From: Leptospira kanakyensis
GTDB lineage: Bacteria > Spirochaetota > Leptospiria > Leptospirales > Leptospiraceae
Direction of reading: 5' to 3'
NCBI RefSeq assembly: GCF_004769235.1
Contig: NZ_RQFG01000018.1
Coordinates: 334,701 to 398,700 of the forward strand
DNA length: 64,000 bases
In this document: positions 26,027 through 35,003 of the stretch, piece by piece
Position numbering within the stretch: position 1 is the first letter of the stretch
How the letters are laid out: every line of letters begins with the position of its first letter
The notes under the pieces: generated by a model
Told to the model about the DNA's origin: nothing
The model's database searches: none
What the model saw: only the letters and a program-made list of their open reading frames with translations
Translations under genes and position numbers: made by a program

Positions 26027-29000
26027 ATGCGTGTTCGAGGAATCATTACAGTTCTCGTTCTTTTATCTTTGGCAGTTGTGGGTTGTTCCCGCAAAAAGAA
26101 ATCAATGCCGTTTTGGTTCCTTCTTGGAACTGGTGGTGCTGTATCTGATGCAAGAGATGGAGTCGTAACTCCTCCTGATTCCAACGGGGTTCCTCTCCCC
26201 AATCCTGGTGATGGTGTGACACCAACAGACCCAGAAGAAGTTCCGGGTAACAATTCCGAACAAGAAGTAGCAAACCATGGCCCTGCACGAGTCATTGGAA
26301 CCATCGTTCCTGTCGTTGCTGGTGTTCCTGCCAATGTAGTTTGTGGAAACCCTGGGGCTCCCTCTGCACCTGGATGTATCGATCTTACTTTAATCTCTGT
26401 TAGAATCGAAGTTGCCAATGGAGAAACAAATACCCTCGTTGCCTCCACTTATGCTGGATCCAATGGCCGATTCCAATTTGATTTAACTGACCTTCCTAAC
26501 AATAACTACCGAGTCCTTATCAATACAGGATATGGTCTCAATTATGCTTACCAAGATTTTTCCTTTGTTTTTGATCCTACGCAAAACCCATACACTTTAG
26601 TGAATGTGGGAAATCTTCTCGCAGAACGTTTGTATTACGGACAAGGCCCTGCTCAGTTTGTAGGAGTGGTCACAAGCCCAGGATTTTCTGGCGGTGGAGT
26701 CACTGTTCCTGCTGGCCCTATTGCGGGAATCACAGTTTCTATTGTTGATTCTAATGGAAACACTGTAGGCACCGGAGTGACAAATTCCAATGGATCCTAT
26801 GTCATCAATATCAATCCACTTCCTAACGGAAATTATACAGTGGTTTATTCAGGTGATTCCGTAGAAGTGTCTGGCCAACCCTTTGCCAATACCTCTGAGT
26901 TCATTCATTATACATTCCCTGGAACCAATCCAAACACTGTGGCTCAAGTGGACTTGGGAGAAACAAGCCTTCCTTGGATGGCAGCAACAGAAAGTGACCT
27001 CCACTTAACAGGAAATATCTTAAACGGTGCACTTCCTTCAGATTCTACTACTGTATTCACAATCAAGTTAAAGAACCAACAAGGTGCTATTTTACAAACA
27101 GTACAAATCACTGGGAATGGAAGTTTTTCCATTGAAGGTAGTTACCTGACCAATGGTGTTTACTACATAGAAGTATCAAATCCTGTCTTTTACACGGTTT
27201 CTCAATCCTTTTTGTTTACTGCTTCTCCTACTGGGGGAACCAAAAACGTAGCTCTTGCTGACCCTATCTACATTGTTGCTAAACCTTCTCTAGTGACAGG
27301 GTTTGTAAAAGATGCAGGTGGTGATCATGTTGCGGGAACTGTCATCAACGTAAGGCCTTCGGCTAACCAAGCACCTTCTCGTCTTCTGTATCTGAAAGAT
27401 GACCCAAAACTTGGAAACGCGGTCAAACTTTGGATTGTAGAAGCACTCAGTGCCGTTGCAGGGACTAATTGTTCACTCAACCAAGCAGGTTCTATTTGTT
27501 CCTGTGCTGTGAATCCAACTGCTTCTTGTTTGGCGGCCGTACAAGGATCAGGCCCATGGGCATACCAAACTTACGGAAACAAACTTTACGAAGTAAACCC
27601 AAACACAAAAGAAGTGTCCTTCCTTGGTGCAAGTGGGCTTTGGTCCTATTACATTTCAGCTCCAGGATTTGAAAACTATTGCGGATCCAATGTTTCCCCT
27701 TGTTCTTCCAATCCACTCCAAGTGAGTTTGAATGGAAACAATTACAATGCGGGAACCATTTCTATGACATCCATTGCCACTCGTTCCCAAATCCTTGGAT
27801 CTATCTCTGTTCGTGATACGGCTCCTACTGCGAGCTCCGTCCATACGAACCAATCGGGACTTTTTGTGGTTTTACTGGGAAATACTTCTGCGGATGGATC
27901 CAGTCTCGCTCACATTACAACCACTTCAGCAGGACAATTTAGTTTTGGTGGTAGTTCCTATGTGGTGACTTTACCAACCATCCTTCCTGTTCCTTTTACG
28001 AATGATGAAGCCGGCCGAGTGGGTTATGCTTTAAGTCAATTGGGAACAGGTGCTGCTACGACTCTGGCACAAACACCTGGTGTTGCTCGTGCAAATGATA
28101 GCAATGCATCCATTGATGTGATCAATGGAAATGAATACAACTTCCGTCAAAGTTCTTACCAACTCATCGTTGTGGACAGGGTAGCTCCTTCTTACCAATC
28201 GAGTTACTTATCTTCTACAAGTTTGCGAGTGGACACATCAAGTGTGGCGACAAACCAATATGCTTCTTCTCCTGCCGTTTTCAATTTGAACGGAACAGTG
28301 ATGCATAGCCCAAGAGCCACTGTCACTGGTGTGGTGACCGATGCCGTTTCTACTCAAAATGTGAGTGGTGCTACTGTGACTCTCGGACGTCTCGTCGGTG
28401 GAAATTTCACTGCTGATGTTCGCCGTGACTGTTCTGGTGGTTTTGATTCTCCGAATTGTTCCGTTTCTTCTACAAGAACTTCTGGTTCTGACCAAGTGGT
28501 GGGATCGGTTTCTTCTCAGTCTAATGGAAGTTATAGTTTTCCATTCCTTTCTCCTGGTTCTTACCAACTCCGTGTGGAAAAAAATGGAATCACTACTTAC
28601 TTCCCTGTCGAAGTGGGAAATGGTGGGGGAACGGTAGTTGTCAACACTCCTGTCATTACAAATGACGGTCGTGGTCACTTATCGGGTTCTGTCAGAACTC
28701 CTGGTGGATTTTCTTTCCTTGGAACTTATTCTTTGGAAATTGTAGATCCGAACGGTGGGACATTACGTCCATCAGCAGGTGTTCAACCGTCTTCCATCGC
28801 TACAGGAGCAACCATCTTCTCGAATGCGAGCCAATACACAATTTTCAATATCAACGCAGGTCGTTGGAAAGTTCGGTTTGTCTCGGCAGGATATACTTCA
28901 GTGGAAGGAATTGTGGACATCCAAGCGGATGTAACCACTAACTTTGATATCATTACCTTTGTTCCAGGAAGCCAAACCAGTGGTTCGATTTCTGGACGGG

Positions 29001-29758
29001 CTTTGTCCGCATTGTATAACACTGGAGTTTGTAACCTAACAGCTCGCATCCGACCAGGTGTGAACGTAAAATCGGGAGCCTATGCGATCGATGCGAATGG
29101 TGCGACAATTGCTTCTGTCAAAACATCTACAGACGGATCTTATGTGATTCCTTCCGTGCCACCAGGAAACTATACTTTGGAAGTTTCTGGTTCTGGAAAA
29201 CGAGGAGATTGTACATCAGTGTCTGAGAACTATTCTACAACTTATAGAACGGTTGTCTCTGCTGGATCGGAAACTCCTGCAAACCAAAACATCTTAGTCA
29301 CACCAATCCTTCCTGATAACGAAATGCGAGTGGTTCTTTCTTGGGGTGCGAAACCGCGCGATTTGGATTCTCACTTACAATATGGAAATTCCGCTAACAA
29401 CCGCATTGTTTGGAATAACAAAACTCCTCTCGGTGCTGGGAATGGAAGTTTGGATTACGATATCACAACAGGATATGGCCCAGAAACAATCACACTCCAA
29501 GGTTCTGTTTGGAGCCAACCAAATCGTTACTATAGCATCTACAATTGGTCTGGTGAGGCCCTTATGGGAATCTCTGGAGCCAATGTCCGTGTGTTTAAAG
29601 GAAGTGTAGGGGAAGTTAGAAACTATTCTATTGCACCAAACCATTCCAATCGTTGGTGGAAAATCTTCTGTATCGCACAAGACAAAACCATCTCTGATGT
29701 GGGAACTGCGGGTTGTAGTGCCACTAACTTTATTGAAAGGTCAATGTATTCCAATTAG
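26027..29758 (+). CDS. Very large surface lipoprotein with repeated carboxypeptidase-regulatory-like domains
   Basis: A 1243-residue lipoprotein with an N-terminal signal peptide and lipobox (VVGC, Cys20), followed by a charged stretch and a Gly/Pro/Asp-rich linker. At least six beta-sandwich modules of the carboxypeptidase-regulatory or SdrD B-like type follow (for example SNGSYVININPLPNGNYTV, SFPFLSPGSYQLRVEK, YVIPSVPPGNYTLEVSG). The last ~130 residues (VVLSWGAKPRDLDSHLQY) resemble DUF2135/YfaP-like domains. It is likely an exposed adhesin or matrix protein; the ligand is unknown. The stop codon lies in the loop of its own terminator (29743-29770). Confidence 0.82.
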   Translation: MRVRGIITVLVLLSLAVVGCSRKKKSMPFWFLLGTGGAVSDARDGVVTPPDSNGVPLPNPGDGVTPTDPEEVPGNNSEQEVANHGPARVIGTIVPVVAGVPANVVCGNPGAPSAPGCIDLTLISVRIEVANGETNTLVASTYAGSNGRFQFDLTDLPNNNYRVLINTGYGLNYAYQDFSFVFDPTQNPYTLVNVGNLLAERLYYGQGPAQFVGVVTSPGFSGGGVTVPAGPIAGITVSIVDSNGNTVGTGVTNSNGSYVININPLPNGNYTVVYSGDSVEVSGQPFANTSEFIHYTFPGTNPNTVAQVDLGETSLPWMAATESDLHLTGNILNGALPSDSTTVFTIKLKNQQGAILQTVQITGNGSFSIEGSYLTNGVYYIEVSNPVFYTVSQSFLFTASPTGGTKNVALADPIYIVAKPSLVTGFVKDAGGDHVAGTVINVRPSANQAPSRLLYLKDDPKLGNAVKLWIVEALSAVAGTNCSLNQAGSICSCAVNPTASCLAAVQGSGPWAYQTYGNKLYEVNPNTKEVSFLGASGLWSYYISAPGFENYCGSNVSPCSSNPLQVSLNGNNYNAGTISMTSIATRSQILGSISVRDTAPTASSVHTNQSGLFVVLLGNTSADGSSLAHITTTSAGQFSFGGSSYVVTLPTILPVPFTNDEAGRVGYALSQLGTGAATTLAQTPGVARANDSNASIDVINGNEYNFRQSSYQLIVVDRVAPSYQSSYLSSTSLRVDTSSVATNQYASSPAVFNLNGTVMHSPRATVTGVVTDAVSTQNVSGATVTLGRLVGGNFTADVRRDCSGGFDSPNCSVSSTRTSGSDQVVGSVSSQSNGSYSFPFLSPGSYQLRVEKNGITTYFPVEVGNGGGTVVVNTPVITNDGRGHLSGSVRTPGGFSFLGTYSLEIVDPNGGTLRPSAGVQPSSIATGATIFSNASQYTIFNINAGRWKVRFVSAGYTSVEGIVDIQADVTTNFDIITFVPGSQTSGSISGRALSALYNTGVCNLTARIRPGVNVKSGAYAIDANGATIASVKTSTDGSYVIPSVPPGNYTLEVSGSGKRGDCTSVSENYSTTYRTVVSAGSETPANQNILVTPILPDNEMRVVLSWGAKPRDLDSHLQYGNSANNRIVWNNKTPLGAGNGSLDYDITTGYGPETITLQGSVWSQPNRYYSIYNWSGEALMGISGANVRVFKGSVGEVRNYSIAPNHSNRWWKIFCIAQDKTISDVGTAGCSATNFIERSMYSN

Positions 29759-29775
29759 TTGGAATACATTTTTCG
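29743..29775 (+). terminator. Terminator overlapping the lipoprotein stop codon
   Basis: Perfect 12-bp stem AATGTATTCCAA/TTGGAATACATT (29743-29754 with 29759-29770) with the TAG stop in its 4-nt loop, followed by a T-run. A second 10-bp hairpin with eight T residues follows at 29817-29848. Confidence 0.85.
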
Positions 29776-29810
29776 AACACCGAATTTAGAAAATTAAGTT
29801 TGGTTGTTTT

Positions 29811-30593
29811 TTAGGAAAGGACAGTAACGGAATACTGTCCTTTTTTTTCGTTCACTTGTAAATCAAGATCGTAAAGATCTGAAAGATTTTTATCTGTCAA
29901 AACTTCAGATTTTTTCCCAAAACTAATTACCTTTCCCTCTTTTAATAAAAGAATTTTGGAAAAGTCCTCAGGGATTTCTTCGATCCTATGTGTGATGAGA
30001 ATTCTTGTTAGGTTGGGATTGTTTGTTTTTAATTGGAATAAGGATTTTCCAAAATCTACTCTTGCAGTGATGTCCAAGGTGGCAGTTGGTTCATCGAGAA
30101 CCAAAATTTCTTTTCCCGTCCCAAAGGCGCGTAAAAGTAAAACCTTCATCTTTTCCCCAGAGGAGAGTGTAGAATAAATTTGGTCTTTTTTATGAATTAG
30201 ATTTATAGAACGTAACAAGGATTCTGCGGTCTTTTCCTGTAATTCTGTTGGGTCTTTATAAAGTCCAAGGGTTCCAATCACACCGGTGAGTACCATTTCC
30301 AATGTGGTGAGTCTTTGTAACAAGGATTCCTGGTGGCCGGATTGTACCATACCAATACGGTTTTGTAATGGTGCCATGGGAGTTTCACCGTATGTTTCCC
30401 CAAAGGCAGAAATGGAACCAGTAGTGGGCCAGGAATAACCAAAGAGCAGATTGATGAGAGTTGTTTTTCCGGCTCCGTTCCTTCCTATGATGGCAAGAGA
30501 GTCGCCGGCATTCAGCGAAAAATTGATTTTATCTAAAATCTTTTTATCAGTTCTTACAAAGGAAACAGATTCAAAACGGATCACTTCACTCAT
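29811..30593 (-). CDS. ABC transporter ATP-binding protein
   Basis: A 260-residue nucleotide-binding subunit. Walker A is GRNGAGKT (about residues 38-45), the signature is LSSGEKMK and Walker B LVLDEPTATLD, followed by the switch His of ITHRIEE; all motifs are intact. It has no membrane domain, and no permease gene is adjacent. It overlaps the HDOD gene by 8 bp (30586-30593) and would be co-translated with it. A transport or a non-transport (EF-like) role is possible; the substrate is unknown. The + strand terminator of the neighbouring lipoprotein gene reaches into its 3' end. Confidence 0.85.
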   Translation of the reverse strand: MSEVIRFESVSFVRTDKKILDKINFSLNAGDSLAIIGRNGAGKTTLINLLFGYSWPTTGSISAFGETYGETPMAPLQNRIGMVQSGHQESLLQRLTTLEMVLTGVIGTLGLYKDPTELQEKTAESLLRSINLIHKKDQIYSTLSSGEKMKVLLLRAFGTGKEILVLDEPTATLDITARVDFGKSLFQLKTNNPNLTRILITHRIEEIPEDFSKILLLKEGKVISFGKKSEVLTDKNLSDLYDLDLQVNEKKGQYSVTVLS

Positions 30594-32079
30594 TCGATTT
30601 TTTAAATAATAATTCGATTTTGTTTACTGCAGCAGAGAACACATCGATATTATCTAAATTAAATTTAGCGAGTAGGATTTTGTCAATCGCATAGAAACCT
30701 TTTTTTTGTTCATGATAATCGGCCATCATATTTGCCATGTAGATGACCTCTACAAGATCACGAAGTTCTGCTGGTGCTAAAAATGGTTTGTGGTGGTATT
30801 CGATCGCAACACGAAGGTCCATTGGGAATTCCCATTTTTCTGCAAGCAGTGCTCCGAGTTGCGGGTGGCTTAGTCCAATTGCCATTTCTTCTAGTAGAGT
30901 AGAGTTTCCAGAATCGACACCTCTTTGGTAGGTTTCAATTTTTTTGAAAAATCCCCTGTCCACGGAAAGTAAAAGGAATTTTCCAATGTCGTGTAACAAA
31001 GCACTCACGGCAATGATGTCTGCAATTTTATTTGTATGGTTGTTTTCTGTGGCCAGATAACGCGCGTAATAACTACAACGGCTGGAATGATCCCAAACAT
31101 CCATCATCTTGCCATATTGGCCGTCCATAATTTTACGAACGCCCGAAACATAGAGAAGGTTCCGTAAGTTTTTTAGTCCTACCACTTTCACCGCTTGTAA
31201 GATGGAACTGACTTGGCTTCTGTTGGCAAAAAAAGCAGAGTTAGAAAGTTTTAATAGATCAGCAGAGAGAGCTGGATTCTTTTCGATTTCTTGTGAAATC
31301 ATATGTAAGTCAGAATCTGGATTGTTACATAATTGAATGATCTTTGTAAGGGAATGAGGGAGTGGCGGAAGGCCATCAATTTCGTTTAAGAGTTTGGTTT
31401 TTAAGTCTGTTTGGATTTCAACAGGGGTTGTCACTTCTGGTACAGACAGTGTAGCGCGCGTTATTTTATCGTTTGTAAAAATTTTGAACTTTTCCGAACC
31501 AATTCCAGAATTTTTGAGAAGGAGTTGGATGAGTACTAATCCTAAACCAGCAGATTCAGTGCTGTCAGAAACATCAGTGAAGGCATCGGATAGGTCGTTA
31601 TAATTTTTTGCGACTTCAATCCTTCGGTTAATCCGTGCTAGTTCTTCTTTGGTGATGGGTGCGTTGTTTTCTACAGCAAAGTGGATGGATTTACCTTCTA
31701 CTTTCATCAGTAGGCTGATGTAGTAATTTCCGCCGTCTAACCGATCCAACTGTTCGTTCCACTTCATGATGATATTTTCTTGGAACCGGGACATTCCCTT
31801 AGCATAGTCACCAGCGTTTTGGATGTCTAAATTTTCACGGGTAAAGTAATCGCGTTTGGCATTGGCTTTGTTGGCGTTCATCAGGAGTTCTTTGAGGACA
31901 GTGAAGATGACTTCCACTAAATAAAGTTTATCCATATACCCCATTACATGGACAAGTAATGCGTATATCTCCTGATTTTGTTCTTCTGTAACAAAGTAAA
32001 AGTTGATTCTAGATTCTTTTGCGGTTTCTAATTGAGAGATAATTTCTTGAAAATTCACAAACGCTGTTTCCCGTAACAC
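30586..32079 (-). CDS. HATPase-like plus HDOD regulatory protein
   Basis: A 497-residue soluble protein. The first ~215 residues resemble a GHKL/histidine-kinase ATP-binding domain (VLKELLMNANKAN as N box, ESAGLGLVLIQLLLKNSG as G box) but lack a phosphoacceptor His domain. The second half is an HDOD domain (LPPLPHSLTKIIQL, NPALSADLLKLSNSAFF, VGLKNLRNLL, LLHDIGKFLLLS, HHKPF), usually signalling without HD-type phosphodiesterase activity. The fusion suggests an anti-sigma-like or sensory module feeding HDOD output; this is inference. It ends overlapping the ABC ATPase gene by 8 bp. Confidence 0.82.
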   Translation of the reverse strand: MLRETAFVNFQEIISQLETAKESRINFYFVTEEQNQEIYALLVHVMGYMDKLYLVEVIFTVLKELLMNANKANAKRDYFTRENLDIQNAGDYAKGMSRFQENIIMKWNEQLDRLDGGNYYISLLMKVEGKSIHFAVENNAPITKEELARINRRIEVAKNYNDLSDAFTDVSDSTESAGLGLVLIQLLLKNSGIGSEKFKIFTNDKITRATLSVPEVTTPVEIQTDLKTKLLNEIDGLPPLPHSLTKIIQLCNNPDSDLHMISQEIEKNPALSADLLKLSNSAFFANRSQVSSILQAVKVVGLKNLRNLLYVSGVRKIMDGQYGKMMDVWDHSSRCSYYARYLATENNHTNKIADIIAVSALLHDIGKFLLLSVDRGFFKKIETYQRGVDSGNSTLLEEMAIGLSHPQLGALLAEKWEFPMDLRVAIEYHHKPFLAPAELRDLVEVIYMANMMADYHEQKKGFYAIDKILLAKFNLDNIDVFSAAVNKIELLFKKSNE

Positions 32080-32186
32080 TCTTATATTTTAAATTCTTTT
32101 GGACGCAATAGATATTTTTTTCCCATCCAATTTCTATTTTGTCCCAGGGGAATTGTATAGTGATTACAACAGTGGAGGAAATCACT

Positions 32187-32372
32187 ATGGATATGTTAGA
32201 CCAAATGAATTTGCATTTACTCATGCAAGAGAGATTAGAAAAAATTTTAGAAGATATCGAAAGAAGGCCTAAGGGAAAATCCAAAAAAACAAAAGCTTTT
32301 GATCGAATTCCCGCAAACAAAGAACGCGCTGAGTGGAATCTACAAGAAATACCAGTTCTATTCGGTGCTTAA
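32187..32372 (+). CDS. Small protein of unknown function, 61 residues
   Basis: A 61-residue charged, helix-rich protein with many Lys, Arg and Glu and no Cys. The ATG at 32187 is chosen because GGAGG lies 8 bp upstream, better than the longer TTG-initiated frame from 32139. It diverges from the HDOD gene and converges on the DUF115 gene, whose end it overlaps by 4 bp. A hairpin with a T-run (32380-32410) could terminate it. It may be a genuine small protein; no family is recognised. Confidence 0.55.
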   Translation: MDMLDQMNLHLLMQERLEKILEDIERRPKGKSKKTKAFDRIPANKERAEWNLQEIPVLFGA

Positions 32373-33787
32373 CTTAGTGAAAACCGCAACCAAGTGGTAA
32401 GGGTTTTTTTATGGATGATGCCAGAATGGTCTTGGTTAGCCCACTTTGCCAGTTCTGCTATTGATGGGGGAAATCCCTGAAATGTTTTTAAGGAATGATT
32501 CTGATCTTTTTTGGATCGAAAACTTATTTCCTTTGTTTCTGAAAGAAATTGAACATCAGAAAGAGATCCATTGGGATTTATTTGTTCCCAGGCTTTTTGA
32601 TTTTTGCCTTTTCGCTCACCAGAGTACAAACGTTTGGTGATAAACTCTAAACTTCTAACTCTATTTGTTTCTGGTAAATAATACCTTTCATATCCAGTTC
32701 CCTTACAATGGGACTTTCCACGTTCTGCTAAGTAACTAACACCGCTCACAAAAAATTCTCTGTTTTCTATCGATTTCGTAATGGAAGATACCATCCCAAG
32801 TAAATTCAAACTGGGATTGGAATAAAGGGGCCATGTTTTTCCCAAACTTTCTAAAAATAGATGTTCTATCATTTGATCCAGAGGGTGGCCCGTATTCACT
32901 AGAATTTTTGGATTCGTTAGATCAAAAATATAGGAAGCCCCACCTAACCAAGTTATGATGGGTATATGCCGAGGAAGGTCCAATAAAAAATGATAGGTTG
33001 TCCCTCGACCGGAATCAAAAGAAACAATATAATCAGGAATCACCCCGCTTGGTAAAAGGTATCCAAGCGCTGTGTCACTGGCAAAAATTAGAAATTGATT
33101 TCTTTCTTTTTGGATTCTCGGAAGATCCAATTCTAATCCTGGACTTGCGCCCAGAAATAAAACAGAGGTTTTGTTTCCGACAAAGGATTGAAACCATTGG
33201 AAACTAGTTTTGTTAGAAAAAAGATTGGTTCTATTTTTTAAATAGTTATGTGTCCATAACTTACTGAAGTGTTGGATTGTGTTCCGGTTGATTTCGTTTA
33301 TGGATAGTTCTTTCTGAAAGTTTGTTTGGCAGTCTTTTGTGAGTTCTGGAAACATTCTTTCATAATTTGGAGTGATGTACAAAGTCCATTTTGACTGCGA
33401 GGAGCTCGTTTGGTGCGAGAGATTCTTGATTTTATCTTTTAAATCCGACCAATTGGGGCTTTTTCCCGTAATGAAAAACAAAACAAATCCATTGGATTTT
33501 GCCTGGTTTTCTAGGGTTTGTATTTCTGTTTGGAATTCTTTTAATTCGTAAATTTCTTTGTGAGGTTCCCAGAAAACGATAGTTTGGTGTTCGTTTGGTG
33601 TTTCTAAATAAGTGCGGACAATGTGTAAAGCTCCAATACCTAAAACGACAGGGATAGAGTCAGATCGAAAGTTCGAAAGAAATCTAGAGGCTTCCTTTGC
33701 AGGAGAGACTCTAGAATGTAGGTAAGATTGGTCGGATGTTTGAAAATTATAGAGAAGGTTGTTTTGGAAAAGTGGAGTTAGAGGAAT
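32369..33787 (-). CDS. DUF115/Maf-like protein with probable ATT start
   Basis: A 472-residue protein of the DUF115 (MptE-like, motility-associated Maf) group: FLGASPGLELDLPRIQKE, FASDTALGYLL, VIPDYIVSFDSG are family marks, with a nucleotide-diphosphokinase-like fold. The frame between 33481 and 33787 encodes a coherent N-terminus (VVLGIGALHIVRTYLE) but contains no ATG, GTG or TTG. An ATT at 33787 lies 8 nt after AAGAGGTT, a good ribosome site, right after the stop of the upstream gene. An alternative start is the TTG at 33481, which would cut off the conserved N-terminus. The function may be in glycan or motility-organelle modification. Confidence 0.7.
   Translation of the reverse strand: MPLTPLFQNNLLYNFQTSDQSYLHSRVSPAKEASRFLSNFRSDSIPVVLGIGALHIVRTYLETPNEHQTIVFWEPHKEIYELKEFQTEIQTLENQAKSNGFVLFFITGKSPNWSDLKDKIKNLSHQTSSSQSKWTLYITPNYERMFPELTKDCQTNFQKELSINEINRNTIQHFSKLWTHNYLKNRTNLFSNKTSFQWFQSFVGNKTSVLFLGASPGLELDLPRIQKERNQFLIFASDTALGYLLPSGVIPDYIVSFDSGRGTTYHFLLDLPRHIPIITWLGGASYIFDLTNPKILVNTGHPLDQMIEHLFLESLGKTWPLYSNPSLNLLGMVSSITKSIENREFFVSGVSYLAERGKSHCKGTGYERYYLPETNRVRSLEFITKRLYSGERKGKNQKAWEQINPNGSLSDVQFLSETKEISFRSKKDQNHSLKTFQGFPPSIAELAKWANQDHSGIIHKKTLTTWLRFSLS
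32380..32410 (+). terminator. Terminator-like hairpin within the end of the DUF115 gene
   Basis: AAAACC (32380-32385) pairs with GGTTTT (starting at 32402), with an inner ACC-AAGT-GGT stem, and a T-run follows. On the plus strand it would end the small-protein transcript. Confidence 0.5.
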
Positions 33788-33799
33788 GGGAGTAACCTC

Positions 33800-34273
33800 T
33801 TAGTCCTCTTCATCCTCGTCTGCATCATCATCGTCATCAGAGTCGTCGTCGAAATCGTCGTCATCATCATCTTCTTCTTCGTCGTCTGAATCATCACCAA
33901 ACTCGTCTTCAAAACCATCTTCGAGTTCTGGTTTACGTGCTTCTTCTTCTGGGATAAAATCTTCTTCAATGTCTTCTTCTGCATGAGGAGCAAAGGAAGT
34001 TCCAGCAGTGGAAGTAACCCCTGCCAGTTTGTCTTTTTCCGCTTGGAGGAGAGCTTTTTCTTCAGAGGAAAGGTATTTCCACTGAACCATATCGTTTGTT
34101 AGTGCGTATAATGCTTGAACTGTTAGTTTACGGTTCTTTAATTTTTTAGGGAGAGTGATTTTTTCGATTTTATCGATGGTGCTGAAACCGGCCACGCAAG
34201 TTTCGTATTTTTTTTCCCGGCAAAGTTCTATTAAGGATACGATATCGAAGTCTTCTTTATGCGATTGGCTCAT
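33800..34273 (-). CDS. Small protein with acidic tail, possibly RNA polymerase omega-like
   Basis: A 157-residue protein. Residues 1-85 are helical and mixed in charge (KYETCVAGFSTIDKI and NRKLTVQALYALTNDMVQWKYL, weakly reminiscent of RpoZ omega). The final ~65 residues are an Asp/Glu-rich, probably disordered tail with runs of five and six Asp. The omega similarity is a visual impression only; a delta-like RNA polymerase subunit or a nucleic-acid mimic is equally possible. Its stop codon lies in the same frame as the DUF115 gene just downstream and is followed by AAGAGG. Confidence 0.55.
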   Translation of the reverse strand: MSQSHKEDFDIVSLIELCREKKYETCVAGFSTIDKIEKITLPKKLKNRKLTVQALYALTNDMVQWKYLSSEEKALLQAEKDKLAGVTSTAGTSFAPHAEEDIEEDFIPEEEARKPELEDGFEDEFGDDSDDEEEDDDDDDFDDDSDDDDDADEDEED

Positions 34274-34421
34274 GTTTTGCTGATTCCCCGGAGGCAGTGA
34301 GTGGAATGTTAGACCAGCCTGAGGGGTGGGGGTCAGATGTCAAGGGAAAGTTCGAAAACGGGCTTTACAGGCCTTCTTATAGTCCAAACCATGGGGATGG
34401 ATCGTCCAATATATGGGCTTT

Positions 34422-35003
34422 ATGAAAATCTCTCTCATCTCAATCATTAGTTTATGTCTCATTAGTTGCGCCCCAGCGAAATCCTCCTACTTTGGAGAAG
34501 AGTCTTGGGTCGGACTTACCGAAAGTGGCGCTGAAATTTCTTTCTCCAAACTAGAAAAGGAAGAAATTGCCCTCAATGTTTACTCACCGGACTGTGTTCC
34601 TTGTTGGAAAGAAATCCCCGCCCTCAATCTTCTATACGCAGAAATCGAAAGTCAGTTTCCTTCGAAAGCTTTATACATGGTTGTGGATCCTTACCAAATT
34701 GTTCCCGACATCTCCGACGATCGTCCGTTTGGTGAAGTGTATCAGTTGGCAAAACAACGAATGGAAATCGAAATTAAAAATAGAAAAATCCAGGTTCCCA
34801 TCGTTTTTATGAAACCACCGTTCCGTGTCAAAGAAGGTGGGCTCATCACTGGAACACCAGAGACCATGTTGTTTGTGACTAAACCTATGCGTTTGTATTA
34901 TAATTTTTTAGGATCAATTTCAGAACAGGCATCTGCTGATGTCATTAGAAAAGATGCTAAGTTTAATTTCTTTCGTTACCAATTCGGAATGGAATCATTA
35001 TGA
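34422..35003 (+). CDS. Thioredoxin-fold (TlpA-like) lipoprotein with CVPC motif
   Basis: A 193-residue lipoprotein. The N-terminal signal peptide ends in the lipobox CLISC. The mature domain starts with a strand-turn-strand and the redox-type site CVPC (SPDCVPCWKEIPALN), typical of thioredoxin-like TlpA/ResA proteins, with the cis-Pro region around IQVPIVFM. The ATG at 34422 is preferred over 34413 because it starts exactly at the signal peptide. It probably sits on the outer face of the inner membrane and handles thiol-disulfide exchange; the partner is unknown. ATGA overlap with the next gene. Confidence 0.83.
   Translation: MKISLISIISLCLISCAPAKSSYFGEESWVGLTESGAEISFSKLEKEEIALNVYSPDCVPCWKEIPALNLLYAEIESQFPSKALYMVVDPYQIVPDISDDRPFGEVYQLAKQRMEIEIKNRKIQVPIVFMKPPFRVKEGGLITGTPETMLFVTKPMRLYYNFLGSISEQASADVIRKDAKFNFFRYQFGMESL

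Noticed and set aside
26011..26448. A 145-codon open frame on the minus strand inside the large lipoprotein gene
   Set aside because: Lies fully opposite a strong coding region; its composition follows from the Gly/Pro/Asp codons of the real gene.
28238..28678. A 146-codon minus-strand open frame rich in Thr, Ser and Arg
   Set aside because: A shadow of the repeated Gly/Ser/Thr coding of the large lipoprotein gene, with no start signal.
33778..33993. A 71-codon frame of Met, Lys and Thr repeats on the minus strand
   Set aside because: An out-of-frame reading of the Asp/Glu-rich tail of the acidic protein; the low-complexity translation explains it.
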